A DNA stretch of 64,000 nucleotides from Polynucleobacter sp. MWH-UH19D (GTDB lineage Bacteria > Pseudomonadota > Gammaproteobacteria > Burkholderiales > Burkholderiaceae), in NCBI RefSeq assembly GCF_040409795.1, contig NZ_CP099571.1:868001-932000 (forward strand), written 5' to 3'. Of this stretch, positions 38,751-47,976 are shown one piece after another. The position numbers and the translations under genes are program-made. The notes beneath the pieces are model-generated. The model was not told the DNA's origin, did not search any database, and saw nothing but the letters and a program-made list of their open reading frames with translations. The first letter of the stretch is position 1. Every line of letters starts with the position of its first letter.

Positions 38751-39710
38751 CTACGACTTTTTAGGTATGCTCACGCCGTATTTAACGGCAATCACTTCCG
38801 CCAGAATAGAAACAGCAATTTCTGGTGGGGTGAGTGCGCCAATATAAAGCCCAACAGGTCCATGGAGCCGCTCGACCTCTTCTGGGCTCAGATCAAACTC
38901 AAGCAGTCGCTCTTTGCGTTTTTGTGTGTTCTTCTTACTACCTAGAGCGCCTACATAGAAGGCCGACGATTTGAGAGCTTCCATAAGTGCCATGTCATCA
39001 AGCTTCGGATCATGAGTTAAGGCAACAACAGCGGTATGAGGATCAACGCCAATCTCAAGCAAGACATCATCAGGCATGCCCTGAATAAAAATGACATCGG
39101 AGCGGCTTAATCCCTCGGCATATTCCTCTCGTGGGTCAATCACAATCACCTCAAAGTCTGAGGCAATCGCAAAGTCTGCCGTATATTGAGAGAGTTGCCC
39201 AGCACCAATGATTACCATGCGCCAACGTGGGCCGTAAGTGGTGCGCATCTCTTGATCGTTGCAGGCAAATTCATCATGACGTGTTCCAAGTTCCAAGGTC
39301 GATATGCCCGTCGCAATATTGACGATTCTTTTGGTAATTTGATGGGAGCTAATCTTTGCTAATAGCTGCTCCAGTATCTCAAGTTCAGGCTTGGGTTCTA
39401 CCAATAGACGAAGCGTGCCGCCACAAGGCAAACCAAAACGTGCCGCTTCTTCTTGGCTAACTCCATACACCACCATTTCAGGGCTTATTCGAGTCAAAAT
39501 CTCTGTTTGCACACGGTTAATGAGGTCGTCCTCCACGCAACCGCCGGAGACTGAGCCTGCAACTTGGCCATCATCACGAATGGCAAGCCATGATCCAACA
39601 GGGCGAGGGGCCGAGCCCCAAGTTTGAACAACGGTGGCTATCGCGACGGAGTGGCCTGCTTGAAGCCAGCTGACAGCAGATTTGAGTACGCTTAGATCGG
39701 TGCTATTCAT
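38751..39710 (-). CDS. XdhC/CoxF-family molybdenum-cofactor insertion protein
   Basis: XdhC-type proteins bind and sulfurate Mo cofactor and hand it to xanthine-dehydrogenase-class enzymes. The 319-residue protein has the N-terminal segments SVSGGCVEDDL and GLPCGGTLRLLVEP with two conserved Cys. The C-terminal Rossmann domain contains MVIIGAGQLSQYTADFAIAS and ALTHDPKLDDMALMEAL. It is divergent from a MobA-like gene and lies in a cluster with CoxE-like and MoxR-like genes, but no molybdenum enzyme subunits are found in the window. Confidence 0.9.
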   Translation of the reverse strand: MNSTDLSVLKSAVSWLQAGHSVAIATVVQTWGSAPRPVGSWLAIRDDGQVAGSVSGGCVEDDLINRVQTEILTRISPEMVVYGVSQEEAARFGLPCGGTLRLLVEPKPELEILEQLLAKISSHQITKRIVNIATGISTLELGTRHDEFACNDQEMRTTYGPRWRMVIIGAGQLSQYTADFAIASDFEVIVIDPREEYAEGLSRSDVIFIQGMPDDVLLEIGVDPHTAVVALTHDPKLDDMALMEALKSSAFYVGALGSKKNTQKRKERLLEFDLSPEEVERLHGPVGLYIGALTPPEIAVSILAEVIAVKYGVSIPKKS

Positions 39711-39751
39711 GCGGTATCTTTGTATTTAATTTCTTATTTATTATCACTCTA

Positions 39752-40393
39752 ATGACTTTATTGCGTAAATCTTCTGATCTTCGTCTAGCGATCGTCTTAT
39801 TGGCGGCTGGCGAGGGCAGTCGCATGGGCTCTTTTCCAAAGGCGCTTTTGAAAAGGGATGGCAAAAGTATTCTTGAGAAATTTTGTATCTCAATCAAAGC
39901 ACTTAATCCAGTTGAAATCGTCGTGATCACGGGATTTCATGCGCAAGCAATTGAGCAAGAGTTAAATCGTTTGGCAAAACTGATGAATCTGCCGATTGTT
40001 ATCGTTCATAACACTCATGCATCAGCTGGTCAGGCTTCATCCGTGCGGCTTGCGCTTGAATCTTTAGGAAGCGCATACGATGCCGTAGCAATGTGCTTGA
40101 GTGACCAGCCCAATATAAGCGAGCAAGAGCTATCTAATTTGCTAAATCAATTTATCTTGCGTGCACCACATGAAGATGTAGTTATGCCTAGGGTGGCTGG
40201 TCAGCGCGGTAACCCAGTACTATTTTCTAAAAAAGCAGTGAATGAAATGCTTTCTAATCCAGGAATGGTGTGTAGATCTTTTATGGATCAACATCCTGAG
40301 AGAATCAAAGTATTTGAGACTAATAATGAGGCCTACATTTTGGATGTCGATACAGACGCAGATATCCAAAAGCTAGGGATCACCCGCACCTAG
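39752..40393 (+). CDS. MobA-like nucleotidyltransferase (Mo-cofactor cytidylyltransferase type)
   Basis: A 213-residue NTP transferase, probably adding CMP to molybdopterin cofactor (MocA/CoxI-like). It opens LAIVLLAAGEGSRMGSFPKA, the nucleotide-binding signature with Lys, then AVAMCLSDQPNISEQELSNL and VMPRVAGQRGNPVLFSKKAV. The C-terminus carries LDVDTDADIQKL. It is read divergently from the XdhC gene across 41 bases, which supports a shared role in Mo-hydroxylase maturation. Preference for CTP over GTP is inferred from context. Confidence 0.85.
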   Translation: MTLLRKSSDLRLAIVLLAAGEGSRMGSFPKALLKRDGKSILEKFCISIKALNPVEIVVITGFHAQAIEQELNRLAKLMNLPIVIVHNTHASAGQASSVRLALESLGSAYDAVAMCLSDQPNISEQELSNLLNQFILRAPHEDVVMPRVAGQRGNPVLFSKKAVNEMLSNPGMVCRSFMDQHPERIKVFETNNEAYILDVDTDADIQKLGITRT

Positions 40394-40414
40394 CCCTGTA
40401 CTCAGCAACTTGCT

Positions 40415-40870
40415 TTAGATCTCGGCTATTAGCTCAATCTCGACACAAGCGCCAAGTGGAATTTGTGCAACTCCAAATGCGCTACGAGCATGTTTGCCAG
40501 CTTCACCAAAGACATCGAAGAGTAATTCTGAGCAACCGTTTATAACTAAATGTTGTTCTGTGTATTCGTTAGTGGAATTTACCAAACCCATTACTTTCAC
40601 AATGCGCTTGACCTTATCAAGCGAGCCAAGATGATTTTGTAGTGTAGAGATGAGGTCAATTGCAATGGATCTTGCAGCTGCTTTGCCTGTTTCGGTGTCC
40701 ATGTCTTTGCCTAGCTTGCCTACCCACGGCTTGCCACCACGTTTGGCAATATGACCCGACAAAAACACTGTGTTGCCTGAAGTAGATGCCATCACATAGG
40801 TTGCTGCTGGTGGTCCAGGCGGAGGCAAATCAATCCCCAGTGTTTTTAATCGATCATTGATAGCGCTCAT
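40415..40870 (-). CDS. RidA (YjgF/YER057c/UK114) family protein
   Basis: A 151-residue RidA-like protein, probably a reactive enamine/imine deaminase or a relative. It begins MSAINDRLKTLGIDLPPPGP and shows VFLSGHIAKRGGKPW, the LGSLDKVKRIVKVMGLVNST segment and the C-terminal ARSAFGVAQIPLGACVEIEL. The latter carries the R-x8-P-x3-A-x-VE pattern of the active-site region. The longer, divergent N-terminus places it among the YjgF-like subgroup often called 'RidA family' rather than housekeeping RidA. It follows the CoxE-like gene on the same strand after 53 bases. Confidence 0.85.
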   Translation of the reverse strand: MSAINDRLKTLGIDLPPPGPPAATYVMASTSGNTVFLSGHIAKRGGKPWVGKLGKDMDTETGKAAARSIAIDLISTLQNHLGSLDKVKRIVKVMGLVNSTNEYTEQHLVINGCSELLFDVFGEAGKHARSAFGVAQIPLGACVEIELIAEI

Positions 40871-40923
40871 AATTTTCTCGTTTGGTGTTAATTGAATGAA
40901 ATGTAATTAAATCTTACTAGTAT

Positions 40924-42099
40924 TTATTTAGATAGTTGACGCATGGCGGACTCTAAGCCATTTAGAGTGACTGGGTACATACGATCTTTCATGAGATTTT
41001 TCATGATGTCGATAGATTGGCGGTACTCCCAAATAGATTCGGGTTCTGGGTTGAGCCAGGCAAAGTGTGGAAAGTGATCAATGAGTCGATTAATCCACGC
41101 GGCGCCCGCTTCTTTATTGTTGTACTCAACCGATCCATTGGGGCTTAGAATTTCATAAGGGGACATCGTGGCGTCCCCAACAAAAATCAGTTTGTAGTCT
41201 GGGCTATATTTATTAATGATGTCTTGTGTAGCCGTTACTTGGTCTCTACGGCGGCGATTACTTTGCCAAAGATGCTCATAGACGCAATTATGAAAATAGT
41301 AGTGCTCCAAGTGTTTAAATTCTGCTTTGGCCGCAGAAAACAATTCAGCAATTCGCTGAATATGGTCATCCATTGAGCCACCTACATCCATGAGCAACAA
41401 AACCTTGACCTGGTTATGGCGCTCAGGACGCATCTGAATGTCCAGCATTCCTGCATTGGCCGCTGTCGAGTGTATGGTTTTATCTAGATCAAGTTCAAGC
41501 GCTGATCCTTGACGTGCAAAACGACGCAAACGTCTCAAAGCTACTTTGATATTTCTGGTGCCCAGCGCTAGATTGCTGTCGTAATCTTTAAATGCACGAG
41601 TTTCCCAAACTTTGATGGCGGTGCGATTGCCAGCGCTTTCACCACCGATGCGAATGCCTTCTGGGTGGTAGCCGCTATGACCAAAAGGAGATGAACCGCC
41701 AGCGCCAATCCATTTATTGCCACCGCCGTGCCATTCCTTTTGTTCCTTGAGCAATTCTTCTAATCGTTTTCTGAGAGCCTCAGGGCCGCCTAGCTTTTGC
41801 AGCGCGGCTTTTTCCTCTTCAGATAAAACACGTTGCAATTTTTTCTCCAGCCAATCGACTGGAATATCGGGAGAGAGGGCGATGATTTGCTCAACACCTT
41901 TAAAGTAACTGCCAAACACTTGATCAAAGCGATCAAAGTATTGCTCATCTTTGACTAGTGTCATCCGTGAGAGCTGATAAAACTCATCGATGGATGGGTC
42001 AATGACGCCTGACTTGAGCGCCTCTAGTAAAGTTAAAAACTCCCTCACAGAAACAGGCACCTTGGCCTCTTTCAAATTGAGAAAGAATTGAATCAGCAT
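40924..42099 (-). CDS. VWA-domain protein, CoxE-like
   Basis: A 391-residue protein with a C-terminal von Willebrand A domain. The metal-site motif reads LLMDVGGSMDDHI, a DxGGS form instead of the usual DxSGS. The N-terminal half starts MLIQFFLNLKEAKVPVSVRE, typical of the CoxE-like group that works with MoxR ATPases. In carboxydotrophs CoxD (AAA) and CoxE assemble the Mo-Cu site of CO dehydrogenase. It lies 29 bases after the MoxR gene, so the pair is probably one operon. The client enzyme is not in this window. Confidence 0.86.
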   Translation of the reverse strand: MLIQFFLNLKEAKVPVSVREFLTLLEALKSGVIDPSIDEFYQLSRMTLVKDEQYFDRFDQVFGSYFKGVEQIIALSPDIPVDWLEKKLQRVLSEEEKAALQKLGGPEALRKRLEELLKEQKEWHGGGNKWIGAGGSSPFGHSGYHPEGIRIGGESAGNRTAIKVWETRAFKDYDSNLALGTRNIKVALRRLRRFARQGSALELDLDKTIHSTAANAGMLDIQMRPERHNQVKVLLLMDVGGSMDDHIQRIAELFSAAKAEFKHLEHYYFHNCVYEHLWQSNRRRRDQVTATQDIINKYSPDYKLIFVGDATMSPYEILSPNGSVEYNNKEAGAAWINRLIDHFPHFAWLNPEPESIWEYRQSIDIMKNLMKDRMYPVTLNGLESAMRQLSK

Positions 42100-42128
42100 T
42101 GCCTTGTCTTGAGAATAAAAAAAAGTAA

Positions 42129-43019
42129 TTAGCGGTGATTGCGATTCATCATGACTAAGCGTTCAAAAAGATGAATATCTTGTTCGTTCTTCAGTAGGGC
42201 GCCATGCAGTGGCGGCACCACAATTTTTTCATCATGAGCGTAGAGAGCCTCTGCAGGAATATCTTCTGCGAGCAAGAGTTTTAACCAGTCGATTAATTCG
42301 GATGTTGATGGTTTCTTCTTTAGCCCAGGTAAGGCACGAATCTGGTAGAAGGCTTTAAGAGCGGCCTCAAGTAGGTCTTGCTTAATGTTGGGATGGTGGA
42401 CATCCACGATGCTTTGCATCGTACTGGCATCTGGAAAACTGATGTAATGAAAGAAGCAACGTCGTAAAAAAGCATCTGGCAATTCTTTTTCATTATTCGA
42501 GGTAATGATGACCAAAGGGCGGTGCTTTGCTTTGATGAGTTCGCGGGTCTCGTATACGTAGAATTCCATTCGATCAATTTCCCGCAATAAATCATTTGGA
42601 AATTCGATATCCGCTTTATCGATTTCATCTATCAACAAAACCGTCGGTTGATCGGCCTCAAAAGCCTGCCACAAGACACCCTTCACAATATAGTTGCGAA
42701 TATCTTTAACCTTTTCATCACCCAGTTGGGAGTCGCGCAAACGACTCACGGCATCGTATTCATAGAGTCCTTGTTGTGCTTTGGTGGTGGATTTGATATG
42801 CCATTGCAAAAGTGGCATGTTTAGGGCGGATGCTATCTCTTCAGCCAACATCGTTTTGCCCGTGCCTGGTTCGCCTTTAATGAGAAGAGGGCGTTGGAGT
42901 GCTATTGCTGCATTTACCGCCAACTTTAGGTCATCGGTTGCGACATATTGCTGACTTCCATCAAAGCGCTTTGAGGAAATTGGGTTGCTGGTCTTATTTT
43001 CTGGGCTCATTACGGTCAA
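42129..43019 (-). CDS. MoxR-family AAA+ ATPase, CoxD-like
   Basis: A 296-residue MoxR ATPase. Walker A reads LLIKGEPGTGKTMLAEEIAS and Walker B VLLIDEIDKADIEFPNDLLR. Sensor 1 is VIITSNNEKELPDAFLRRCF. MoxR proteins pair with VWA proteins as chaperones that load metals or activate enzymes. The DIEFPNDLLREIDRMEF segment and the VWA partner fit the CoxD type. It heads the moxR-VWA-RidA run on the minus strand and is divergent from the cytochromes. Confidence 0.92.
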   Translation of the reverse strand: MTVMSPENKTSNPISSKRFDGSQQYVATDDLKLAVNAAIALQRPLLIKGEPGTGKTMLAEEIASALNMPLLQWHIKSTTKAQQGLYEYDAVSRLRDSQLGDEKVKDIRNYIVKGVLWQAFEADQPTVLLIDEIDKADIEFPNDLLREIDRMEFYVYETRELIKAKHRPLVIITSNNEKELPDAFLRRCFFHYISFPDASTMQSIVDVHHPNIKQDLLEAALKAFYQIRALPGLKKKPSTSELIDWLKLLLAEDIPAEALYAHDEKIVVPPLHGALLKNEQDIHLFERLVMMNRNHR

Positions 43020-43161
43020 TCAAAATCTGTTCTATGGGGAGTTCCAGTATAGGTAAATGGAGTCTAATTTTCAGTATTTCTACTGATTTTTAGCTCAGAA
43101 CGATCCCCAGAGCGATCTAAACGGACGTTAAAGAACTCACTCTCCGCTATACTCTCACCAG

Positions 43162-43175
43162 TTGATTTAAATCAA
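43162..43175 (+). promoter_or_regulatory. FNR/ANR-type box
   Basis: TTGATTTAAATCAA at 43162-43175 is a perfect match to the FNR consensus TTGAT-N4-ATCAA. It is centred about 27 bases before the start codon of the first cytochrome. A TATACT at 43148-43153 may be the -10 box, which would place the site just after the transcription start, a position that represses rather than activates. No fnr gene is in the window, so regulator identity is inferred. Confidence 0.55.
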
Positions 43176-43195
43176 ACTCATAAATACTGATTTCT

Positions 43196-43561
43196 ATGAA
43201 AAAACTTTCAATTCTTTCTAAATTGCTTGTCTGTGCTGGTTTAGGGCTTGCTGGATTTTCTGCTCAGGCCGATGAGATTAAGGGCAACGCCAGTGCTGGC
43301 AATGCCAAAGTATGGTTATGTGTAGGTTGCCACTCTATTCCTGACTACCGAGCTGACTATCCCTTGGTATATAGGGTCCCCATGTTGGGCGGTCAAAATG
43401 CCGCCTATATTGCTACAGCCTTGGCTGCATATAAAAAGGGCGAAAGAAAGCATCCAACGATGCGCTCGATTGCGGCTAGCTTGTCTGACCAAGACATGGC
43501 TGATATTGGCGAATACTATGCTGCGCAAACTGCCAGCTCACCGAATAACCCATTGAAGTAA
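43196..43561 (+). CDS. Small cytochrome c (c553 type)
   Basis: A 121-residue periplasmic class I cytochrome c. The signal peptide ends at FSAQADE. The haem site is CVGCH near residue 42, and the probable axial Met lies in HPTMRSIA. The DMADIGEYYAAQ end is typical for the c553/c4-half group. It starts after an FNR-like box and is followed 13 bases later by a second cytochrome, so they probably form an operon for periplasmic electron transfer. Electron donor and acceptor are unknown. Confidence 0.9.
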   Translation: MKKLSILSKLLVCAGLGLAGFSAQADEIKGNASAGNAKVWLCVGCHSIPDYRADYPLVYRVPMLGGQNAAYIATALAAYKKGERKHPTMRSIAASLSDQDMADIGEYYAAQTASSPNNPLK

Positions 43562-43574
43562 TAAAGGCGCGTTT

Positions 43575-43928
43575 ATGAAATTTGCACTAGTTACAGCAGT
43601 TTTGCTATCTAGCATTGGTTTGGTAAATGTATCCAATGCTGCGAGCGTTGATAAAGGTCAGGCTTTGGTAGAGAAGGCAAATTGTGCTTCTTGCCATGGT
43701 GCTGGCTTAAACGCTCCAATTTTGCCTGCATATCCTAAATTGGCTGGCCAATATCCTGACTATATTTACTACGCATTGAAAGCCTATAAAGTGGGCAATA
43801 GTAATGCCCAATACGGACGCAATAATGCGGTGATGGGCTCTCAGGTTCAGTCTTTCTCTGATAACGATTTGCGCGATATCGCAGCTTACATTGCTTCCTT
43901 GCCAGGAAACTTTGTTATCAAGAAGTAA
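43575..43928 (+). CDS. Small cytochrome c (c553 type), second copy
   Basis: A 117-residue periplasmic cytochrome c with a signal peptide ending at SNAASV. The haem motif is CASCH near residue 38 and the likely axial Met is in NAVMGSQV. Its fold order matches the preceding cytochrome (PKLAGQYPDYIYYALKAYK, then LRDIAAYIASLPG). The pair may act together like the two halves of a cytochrome c4. It ends at a strong hairpin terminator. Confidence 0.9.
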   Translation: MKFALVTAVLLSSIGLVNVSNAASVDKGQALVEKANCASCHGAGLNAPILPAYPKLAGQYPDYIYYALKAYKVGNSNAQYGRNNAVMGSQVQSFSDNDLRDIAAYIASLPGNFVIKK

Positions 43929-43951
43929 TTGAGGCTAAAAGCAGTTAAAAC

Positions 43952-43981
43952 AAAGGCTTAGAAGAAACTCTAAGCCTTTTT
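43952..43981. terminator. Terminator between the cytochromes and gntR
   Basis: AAAGGCTTAGA (43952-43962) pairs perfectly with TCTAAGCCTTT (43969-43979) around a 6-base loop, with five T at 43977-43981. It ends the cytochrome operon; with the A/T-rich flank it may also serve the convergent GntR gene. Confidence 0.88.
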
Positions 43982-43997
43982 ATTAACTCTCCTGGGC

Positions 43998-44636
43998 TTA
44001 TCTGAGGGCCTCGAGGCCCCGTTCCATATGTTTTCTCATTGCAGTTTCAGCGCCGGTTAGGTCGCGCTTTAGTATGGCTTTGAGAATTTCTCGATGCTCA
44101 ATGAGGGAGTTCTGGAGCCTTCCAGTACTGGTAAGTGAATCGCGACGATGAAGTTTGAGAACCTTTCTTAAGTCTGCGATAACTCCATTCATCCATCGAT
44201 TGCCGGCAATATCTTGTATAAGTTCATGAAACTTGCCATTGATTTCAAAAAATTGTTCGATATCCCGATCTGCCGCGGCTTTTTCTAGGCGGTGATGCCA
44301 GTAATCCAGTTGATTAAGCTCTTCCTCAGTAGCCTTCATAGCTGTTTGCTTGGCTGCTTCACCCTCGAGAAGCGAGAGGATAGTGAAAATTTGCTCTAAG
44401 TCATTTCTGGCAATTTCAGTGACATAGGCCCCACGACGCATTTTGATGGTCACTAGACCTTCAGAAGCAAGCACCTTAATAGCTTCTCTCATCGGTGTGC
44501 GACTGATTCCAAATTGTTCCGCCAGACTTTGTTCGTCCAGCCAACTTCCAGGAGCCAACTCTTTGGCAAAAATCTGCTCTCGAAGGCGATCTGCGACGTC
44601 TTCGTATAGGGGTCTATTATTCAATTTTGTATTCAT
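43998..44636 (-). CDS. GntR-family regulator, FCD class
   Basis: A transcriptional regulator of 212 residues. The ATG at 44636 is chosen because a -35/-10 pair ends just upstream of it; the longer frame to 44678 would start inside the promoter. The N-terminal winged HTH reads LYEDVADRLREQIFAKELAP then EQFGISRTPMREAIKVLASE. The C-terminal helical FCD ligand domain contains FFEINGKFHELIQDIAGN with metal-ligand-like residues. It is divergent from methylmalonyl-CoA mutase, and a perfect palindrome covers its start, so it likely represses itself and the propionate operon. The effector is unknown, perhaps a CoA ester or organic acid. Confidence 0.9.
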   Translation of the reverse strand: MNTKLNNRPLYEDVADRLREQIFAKELAPGSWLDEQSLAEQFGISRTPMREAIKVLASEGLVTIKMRRGAYVTEIARNDLEQIFTILSLLEGEAAKQTAMKATEEELNQLDYWHHRLEKAAADRDIEQFFEINGKFHELIQDIAGNRWMNGVIADLRKVLKLHRRDSLTSTGRLQNSLIEHREILKAILKRDLTGAETAMRKHMERGLEALR

Positions 44637-44649
44637 AATTATGAATACA
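44628..44649. promoter_or_regulatory. Perfect 22-bp palindrome, likely GntR operator
   Basis: Positions 44628-44649 form a perfect inverted repeat with half site TGTATTCATAA and no spacer. It contains the gntR start codon and reaches the -10 box of the gntR promoter. Its TGTAT...ATACA ends resemble FCD/VanR-type operators. It lies 80 bases before the divergent mutase gene, so one site could control both directions. Confidence 0.75.
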
Positions 44650-44678
44650 TGATATCTAGACAAATGACAAATAGTCAA
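44649..44678 (-). promoter_or_regulatory. Predicted promoter of gntR
   Basis: On the minus strand TTGACT (44678-44673) and TATCAT (44654-44649) are separated by 18 bases, each 5 of 6 to consensus. A start near 44642 would leave only about 6 bases before the ATG at 44636, so the mRNA may be nearly leaderless. Confidence 0.55.
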
Positions 44679-44729
44679 GCAGAATGATGAAATCTTATAT
44701 GCAATGCAACAAAAACTAGGGAGTATTTT

Positions 44730-46916
44730 GTGAGTTCAGAAAAGAAAAATGCATCAAGCAAGGAATGGCCATCATTTCCAGATGTCAATTTAGATTCTTG
44801 GAAAAAAGCAGCCCAAATATCTGCACCGAATGGTGATGTTGAGCAGCTTGGCTGGAAAACTCCCGATGGCATTCATCTCAAAGCGCTTTACACATCATCT
44901 GATGCTAAGGATCTGAACTACACGGATACATTGCCTGGATTCGAGCCATTTATACGTGGCCCGCAAGCGACGATGTATTCAGTTCGTCCTTGGACAATTC
45001 GTCAATATGCGGGTTTCTCTACTGCTGAAGAGTCAAATGCTTTCTATCGCAAAGCATTAGAAGCAGGTGGTCAAGGTGTATCCGTTGCATTTGACTTGGC
45101 AACCCATCGTGGCTATGACTCAGATCATCCTCGTGTAACAGGTGACGTTGGTAAGGCTGGTGTAGCCATTGACTCAGTTGAGGATATGAAAATTTTGTTT
45201 GATGGCATTCCATTGGACAAAGTCTCAGTATCAATGACCATGAACGGCGCAGTGTTGCCAGTATTGGCTGGTTATATCGTAGCTGGTGAAGAGCAAGGTG
45301 TTAAGCAAGAGCAATTGTCTGGAACGATTCAGAACGACATTCTCAAAGAGTTCATGGTTCGTAACACCTATATTTACCCGCCAGAGCCTTCAATGCGCAT
45401 CATCGGCGACATTATTGAGTACACCGCAAAGCATATGCCTAAGTTCAACTCGATCTCCATATCGGGTTATCACATGCAAGAAGCGGGTGCCAATCAAGTA
45501 TTGGAATTAGCGTTTACTTTGGCAGATGGCAAAGAGTATGTCAAAACTGCCTTGGCAAAAGGGCTCGATGTAGACGGCTTCGCTGGACGCCTTTCTTTCT
45601 TCTTTGCCATCGGCATGAACTTCTATCTTGAGGTCGCTAAGTTGCGAGCAGCACGCTTATTGTGGTGGCGCATCATGAAGTCTTTTGAGCCAAAGAATCC
45701 AAAATCATTGATGCTGCGTACACACTGCCAGACATCCGGCTGGTCTTTAACTGAGCAAGACCCCTATAACAACGTTGTGAGAACCACGGTTGAGGCCATG
45801 GCTGCTGTATTTGGCGGTACACAGTCTCTGCATACCAATTCATTAGATGAGGCGATTGCATTACCATCTGAATTCTCTAGCCGAATTGCACGTAATACTC
45901 AGCTCATTTTGCAAGAAGAGACGCATATCACTAGTGTGATTGATCCATGGGCTGGTTCCTACATGATGGAAAGTTTGACTCAGGAAATGGCTGATAAAGC
46001 TTGGGAGATCATTCAAGAAGTGGATGCTATGGGCGGCATGACTAAAGCTGTTGAGAGTGGTTGGGCCAAGCTCAAAATTGAAGCAGCAGCTGCCGAAAAA
46101 CAAGCAAAGATTGACTCGGGCTCTGACGTGATTGTTGGCGTCAATAAATACAAGCTAGCTAAAGAAGATTTGGTTGATGTATTGATGATCGATAACGACA
46201 AAGTTCGCGATGGTCAGGTTGCACGTTTAAAAGACATCAAATCTAAGCGCGATAGCAAAAAGGTAGAGGCTGCATTGCAGGCTTTAACTAAGGCAGCTGA
46301 AGATGGCTCAGGCAATTTACTGGAGCTTTCTGTGAATGCAATTCGTTTGCGTGCAACAGTTGGTGAAGTCTCTGATGCATTGGAAAAAGTTTACGGGCGC
46401 CATCGCGCCGATACTCAAAAGGTGACCGGAGTGTATGCTGCTGCTTATGACTCAGCCGAGGGCTGGGCAAAATTACAAACTGAAATTGCCGATTTCGCAA
46501 AAGACTTTGGGCGTCGTCCACGAGTGATGATTGCTAAGCTTGGTCAAGATGGTCATGATCGTGGCGCAAAGGTTGTAGCAACCGCCTATGCTGATCTTGG
46601 TTTTGATGTGGATATTGGGCCCCTGTTCCAAACCCCAGAGGAATGTGCACGTCAAGCGATTGAGAATGACGTTCATGCTTTGGGCGTTTCAACGCTTGCG
46701 GCTGGTCATAAAACATTAGTGCCAGCAATCATTGCAGAATTGAAAAAACAAGGCGCTGACGACATCATCGTGTTCGTGGGTGGTGTTATTCCAAGACAGG
46801 ATTATGAATTCTTGTACGAGGCAGGCGTGAAAGGCATTTATGGTCCGGGCACACCAATTCCAGCTTCAGCCAAAGATGTGCTCGAGCAGATTCGTAAATC
46901 GGTAAAACCTGCTTAA
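44730..46916 (+). CDS. mcm: Methylmalonyl-CoA mutase
   Basis: This B12-dependent enzyme turns (R)-methylmalonyl-CoA into succinyl-CoA. The 728-residue protein is the single-chain form. An N-terminal TIM barrel contains [20 protein letters not shown] and the CoA and substrate segments, and a C-terminal B12 domain has the base-off signature in [13 protein letters not shown] (DxHxxG) and [11 protein letters not shown]. It starts with GTG, with AGGGAG 6 bases before. It is the first gene of the cluster mutase-meaB-pccB-pccA-epimerase. Confidence 0.97.
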   Translation: MSSEKKNASSKEWPSFPDVNLDSWKKAAQISAPNGDVEQLGWKTPDGIHLKALYTSSDAKDLNYTDTLPGFEPFIRGPQATMYSVRPWTIRQYAGFSTAEESNAFYRKALEAGGQGVSVAFDLATHRGYDSDHPRVTGDVGKAGVAIDSVEDMKILFDGIPLDKVSVSMTMNGAVLPVLAGYIVAGEEQGVKQEQLSGTIQNDILKEFMVRNTYIYPPEPSMRIIGDIIEYTAKHMPKFNSISISGYHMQEAGANQVLELAFTLADGKEYVKTALAKGLDVDGFAGRLSFFFAIGMNFYLEVAKLRAARLLWWRIMKSFEPKNPKSLMLRTHCQTSGWSLTEQDPYNNVVRTTVEAMAAVFGGTQSLHTNSLDEAIALPSEFSSRIARNTQLILQEETHITSVIDPWAGSYMMESLTQEMADKAWEIIQEVDAMGGMTKAVESGWAKLKIEAAAAEKQAKIDSGSDVIVGVNKYKLAKEDLVDVLMIDNDKVRDGQVARLKDIKSKRDSKKVEAALQALTKAAEDGSGNLLELSVNAIRLRATVGEVSDALEKVYGRHRADTQKVTGVYAAAYDSAEGWAKLQTEIADFAKDFGRRPRVMIAKLGQDGHDRGAKVVATAYADLGFDVDIGPLFQTPEECARQAIENDVHALGVSTLAAGHKTLVPAIIAELKKQGADDIIVFVGGVIPRQDYEFLYEAGVKGIYGPGTPIPASAKDVLEQIRKSVKPA

Positions 46917-46940
46917 TCCGATCTGGGCGAGATAGGGAAG

Positions 46941-47966
46941 ATGCTCGAAGCGGTTGATCAGGCTTTGGTGAATGATCTCACTAGCGCTCCTTCGCTAAAG
47001 CAGCGCAGGGCGTTAGCGAAGGTTATTACTTTGCTTGAGTCAACCCGTTTAGATCATCGCAAGCGTGCTGATGAAGTACTCAATGCCCTGTTGCCTAAAA
47101 CTGGTAAGTCATTTCGATTGGGCATATCTGGTGTTCCTGGTGTTGGTAAGTCCACCTTAATTGAATCACTTGGGCTGTATCTCATTGAGAAAGGGCATCG
47201 GGTTGCTGTATTGGCGATAGATCCCTCATCTAGCTTATCAGGAGGCTCTATTCTTGGTGATAAAACTCGAATGGAGCGCCTCTCTGTTTTAGAGAATGCG
47301 TTTATTCGTCCCAGCCCGTCTTCCTTAACGTTGGGTGGCGTTGCAGAGAAAACCCGTGAAGCCATGCTAGTCGCAGAGGCTGCTGGTTTTGATGTGGTGA
47401 TTGTTGAGACTGTGGGCGTCGGTCAAAGCGAAATAGCAGTTGCCGGTATGACAGATATGTTTTTGCTGTTGCAATTGCCTAATGCTGGTGATGATTTGCA
47501 GGCGATCAAAAAAGGTGTCATGGAAATTGCCGATTTGATCGTCATTAATAAGGTTGATCTTGACCCAGATGCCGCAATGCGCGCTCAATTATTTATCACT
47601 AGTTCATTGCGTTTGTTGGGTTTTCAGGGAAACCCTGAGCACGCTTCGCATGATGCTAATTATTGGCATCCTACCGTTATGACTTTGAGTGCTCTTGAGG
47701 GAAGAGGCGTTCCTGAGTTATGGGAAAAGGTTTCTCATTTTGAGAAGTTGCAGAAGTCAAACGGCAAGTTTGAAGCACGTCGTAAGCAGCAAGCGGGTGC
47801 ATGGATGTGGGATCGCATTGATGCGGGATTAAAAAATGCATTTCGTAGCAATGAAGCAGTGCAGATGCTTCTACCAAATTTAGTTGCAGAAGTTAATCAA
47901 GGAACCATGGCGCCTTCAGTAGCAGCTAGACGCTTATTGGAGTCCATGGGTCATGAATTTTTCTAA
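46941..47966 (+). CDS. meaB: Methylmalonyl-CoA mutase-associated GTPase MeaB
   Basis: MeaB protects the mutase and gates B12 cofactor delivery. The 341-residue G3E-family GTPase has the P-loop ISGVPGVGKSTLIESLG, the switch segment VIVETVGVGQSEIAVAGMTD and the base motif LIVINKVDLD. It lies 24 bases after the mutase gene and 10 bases before pccB. No adenosyltransferase gene is in the window. Confidence 0.95.
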   Translation: MLEAVDQALVNDLTSAPSLKQRRALAKVITLLESTRLDHRKRADEVLNALLPKTGKSFRLGISGVPGVGKSTLIESLGLYLIEKGHRVAVLAIDPSSSLSGGSILGDKTRMERLSVLENAFIRPSPSSLTLGGVAEKTREAMLVAEAAGFDVVIVETVGVGQSEIAVAGMTDMFLLLQLPNAGDDLQAIKKGVMEIADLIVINKVDLDPDAAMRAQLFITSSLRLLGFQGNPEHASHDANYWHPTVMTLSALEGRGVPELWEKVSHFEKLQKSNGKFEARRKQQAGAWMWDRIDAGLKNAFRSNEAVQMLLPNLVAEVNQGTMAPSVAARRLLESMGHEFF

Positions 47967-47976
47967 GGAGTAGGTA

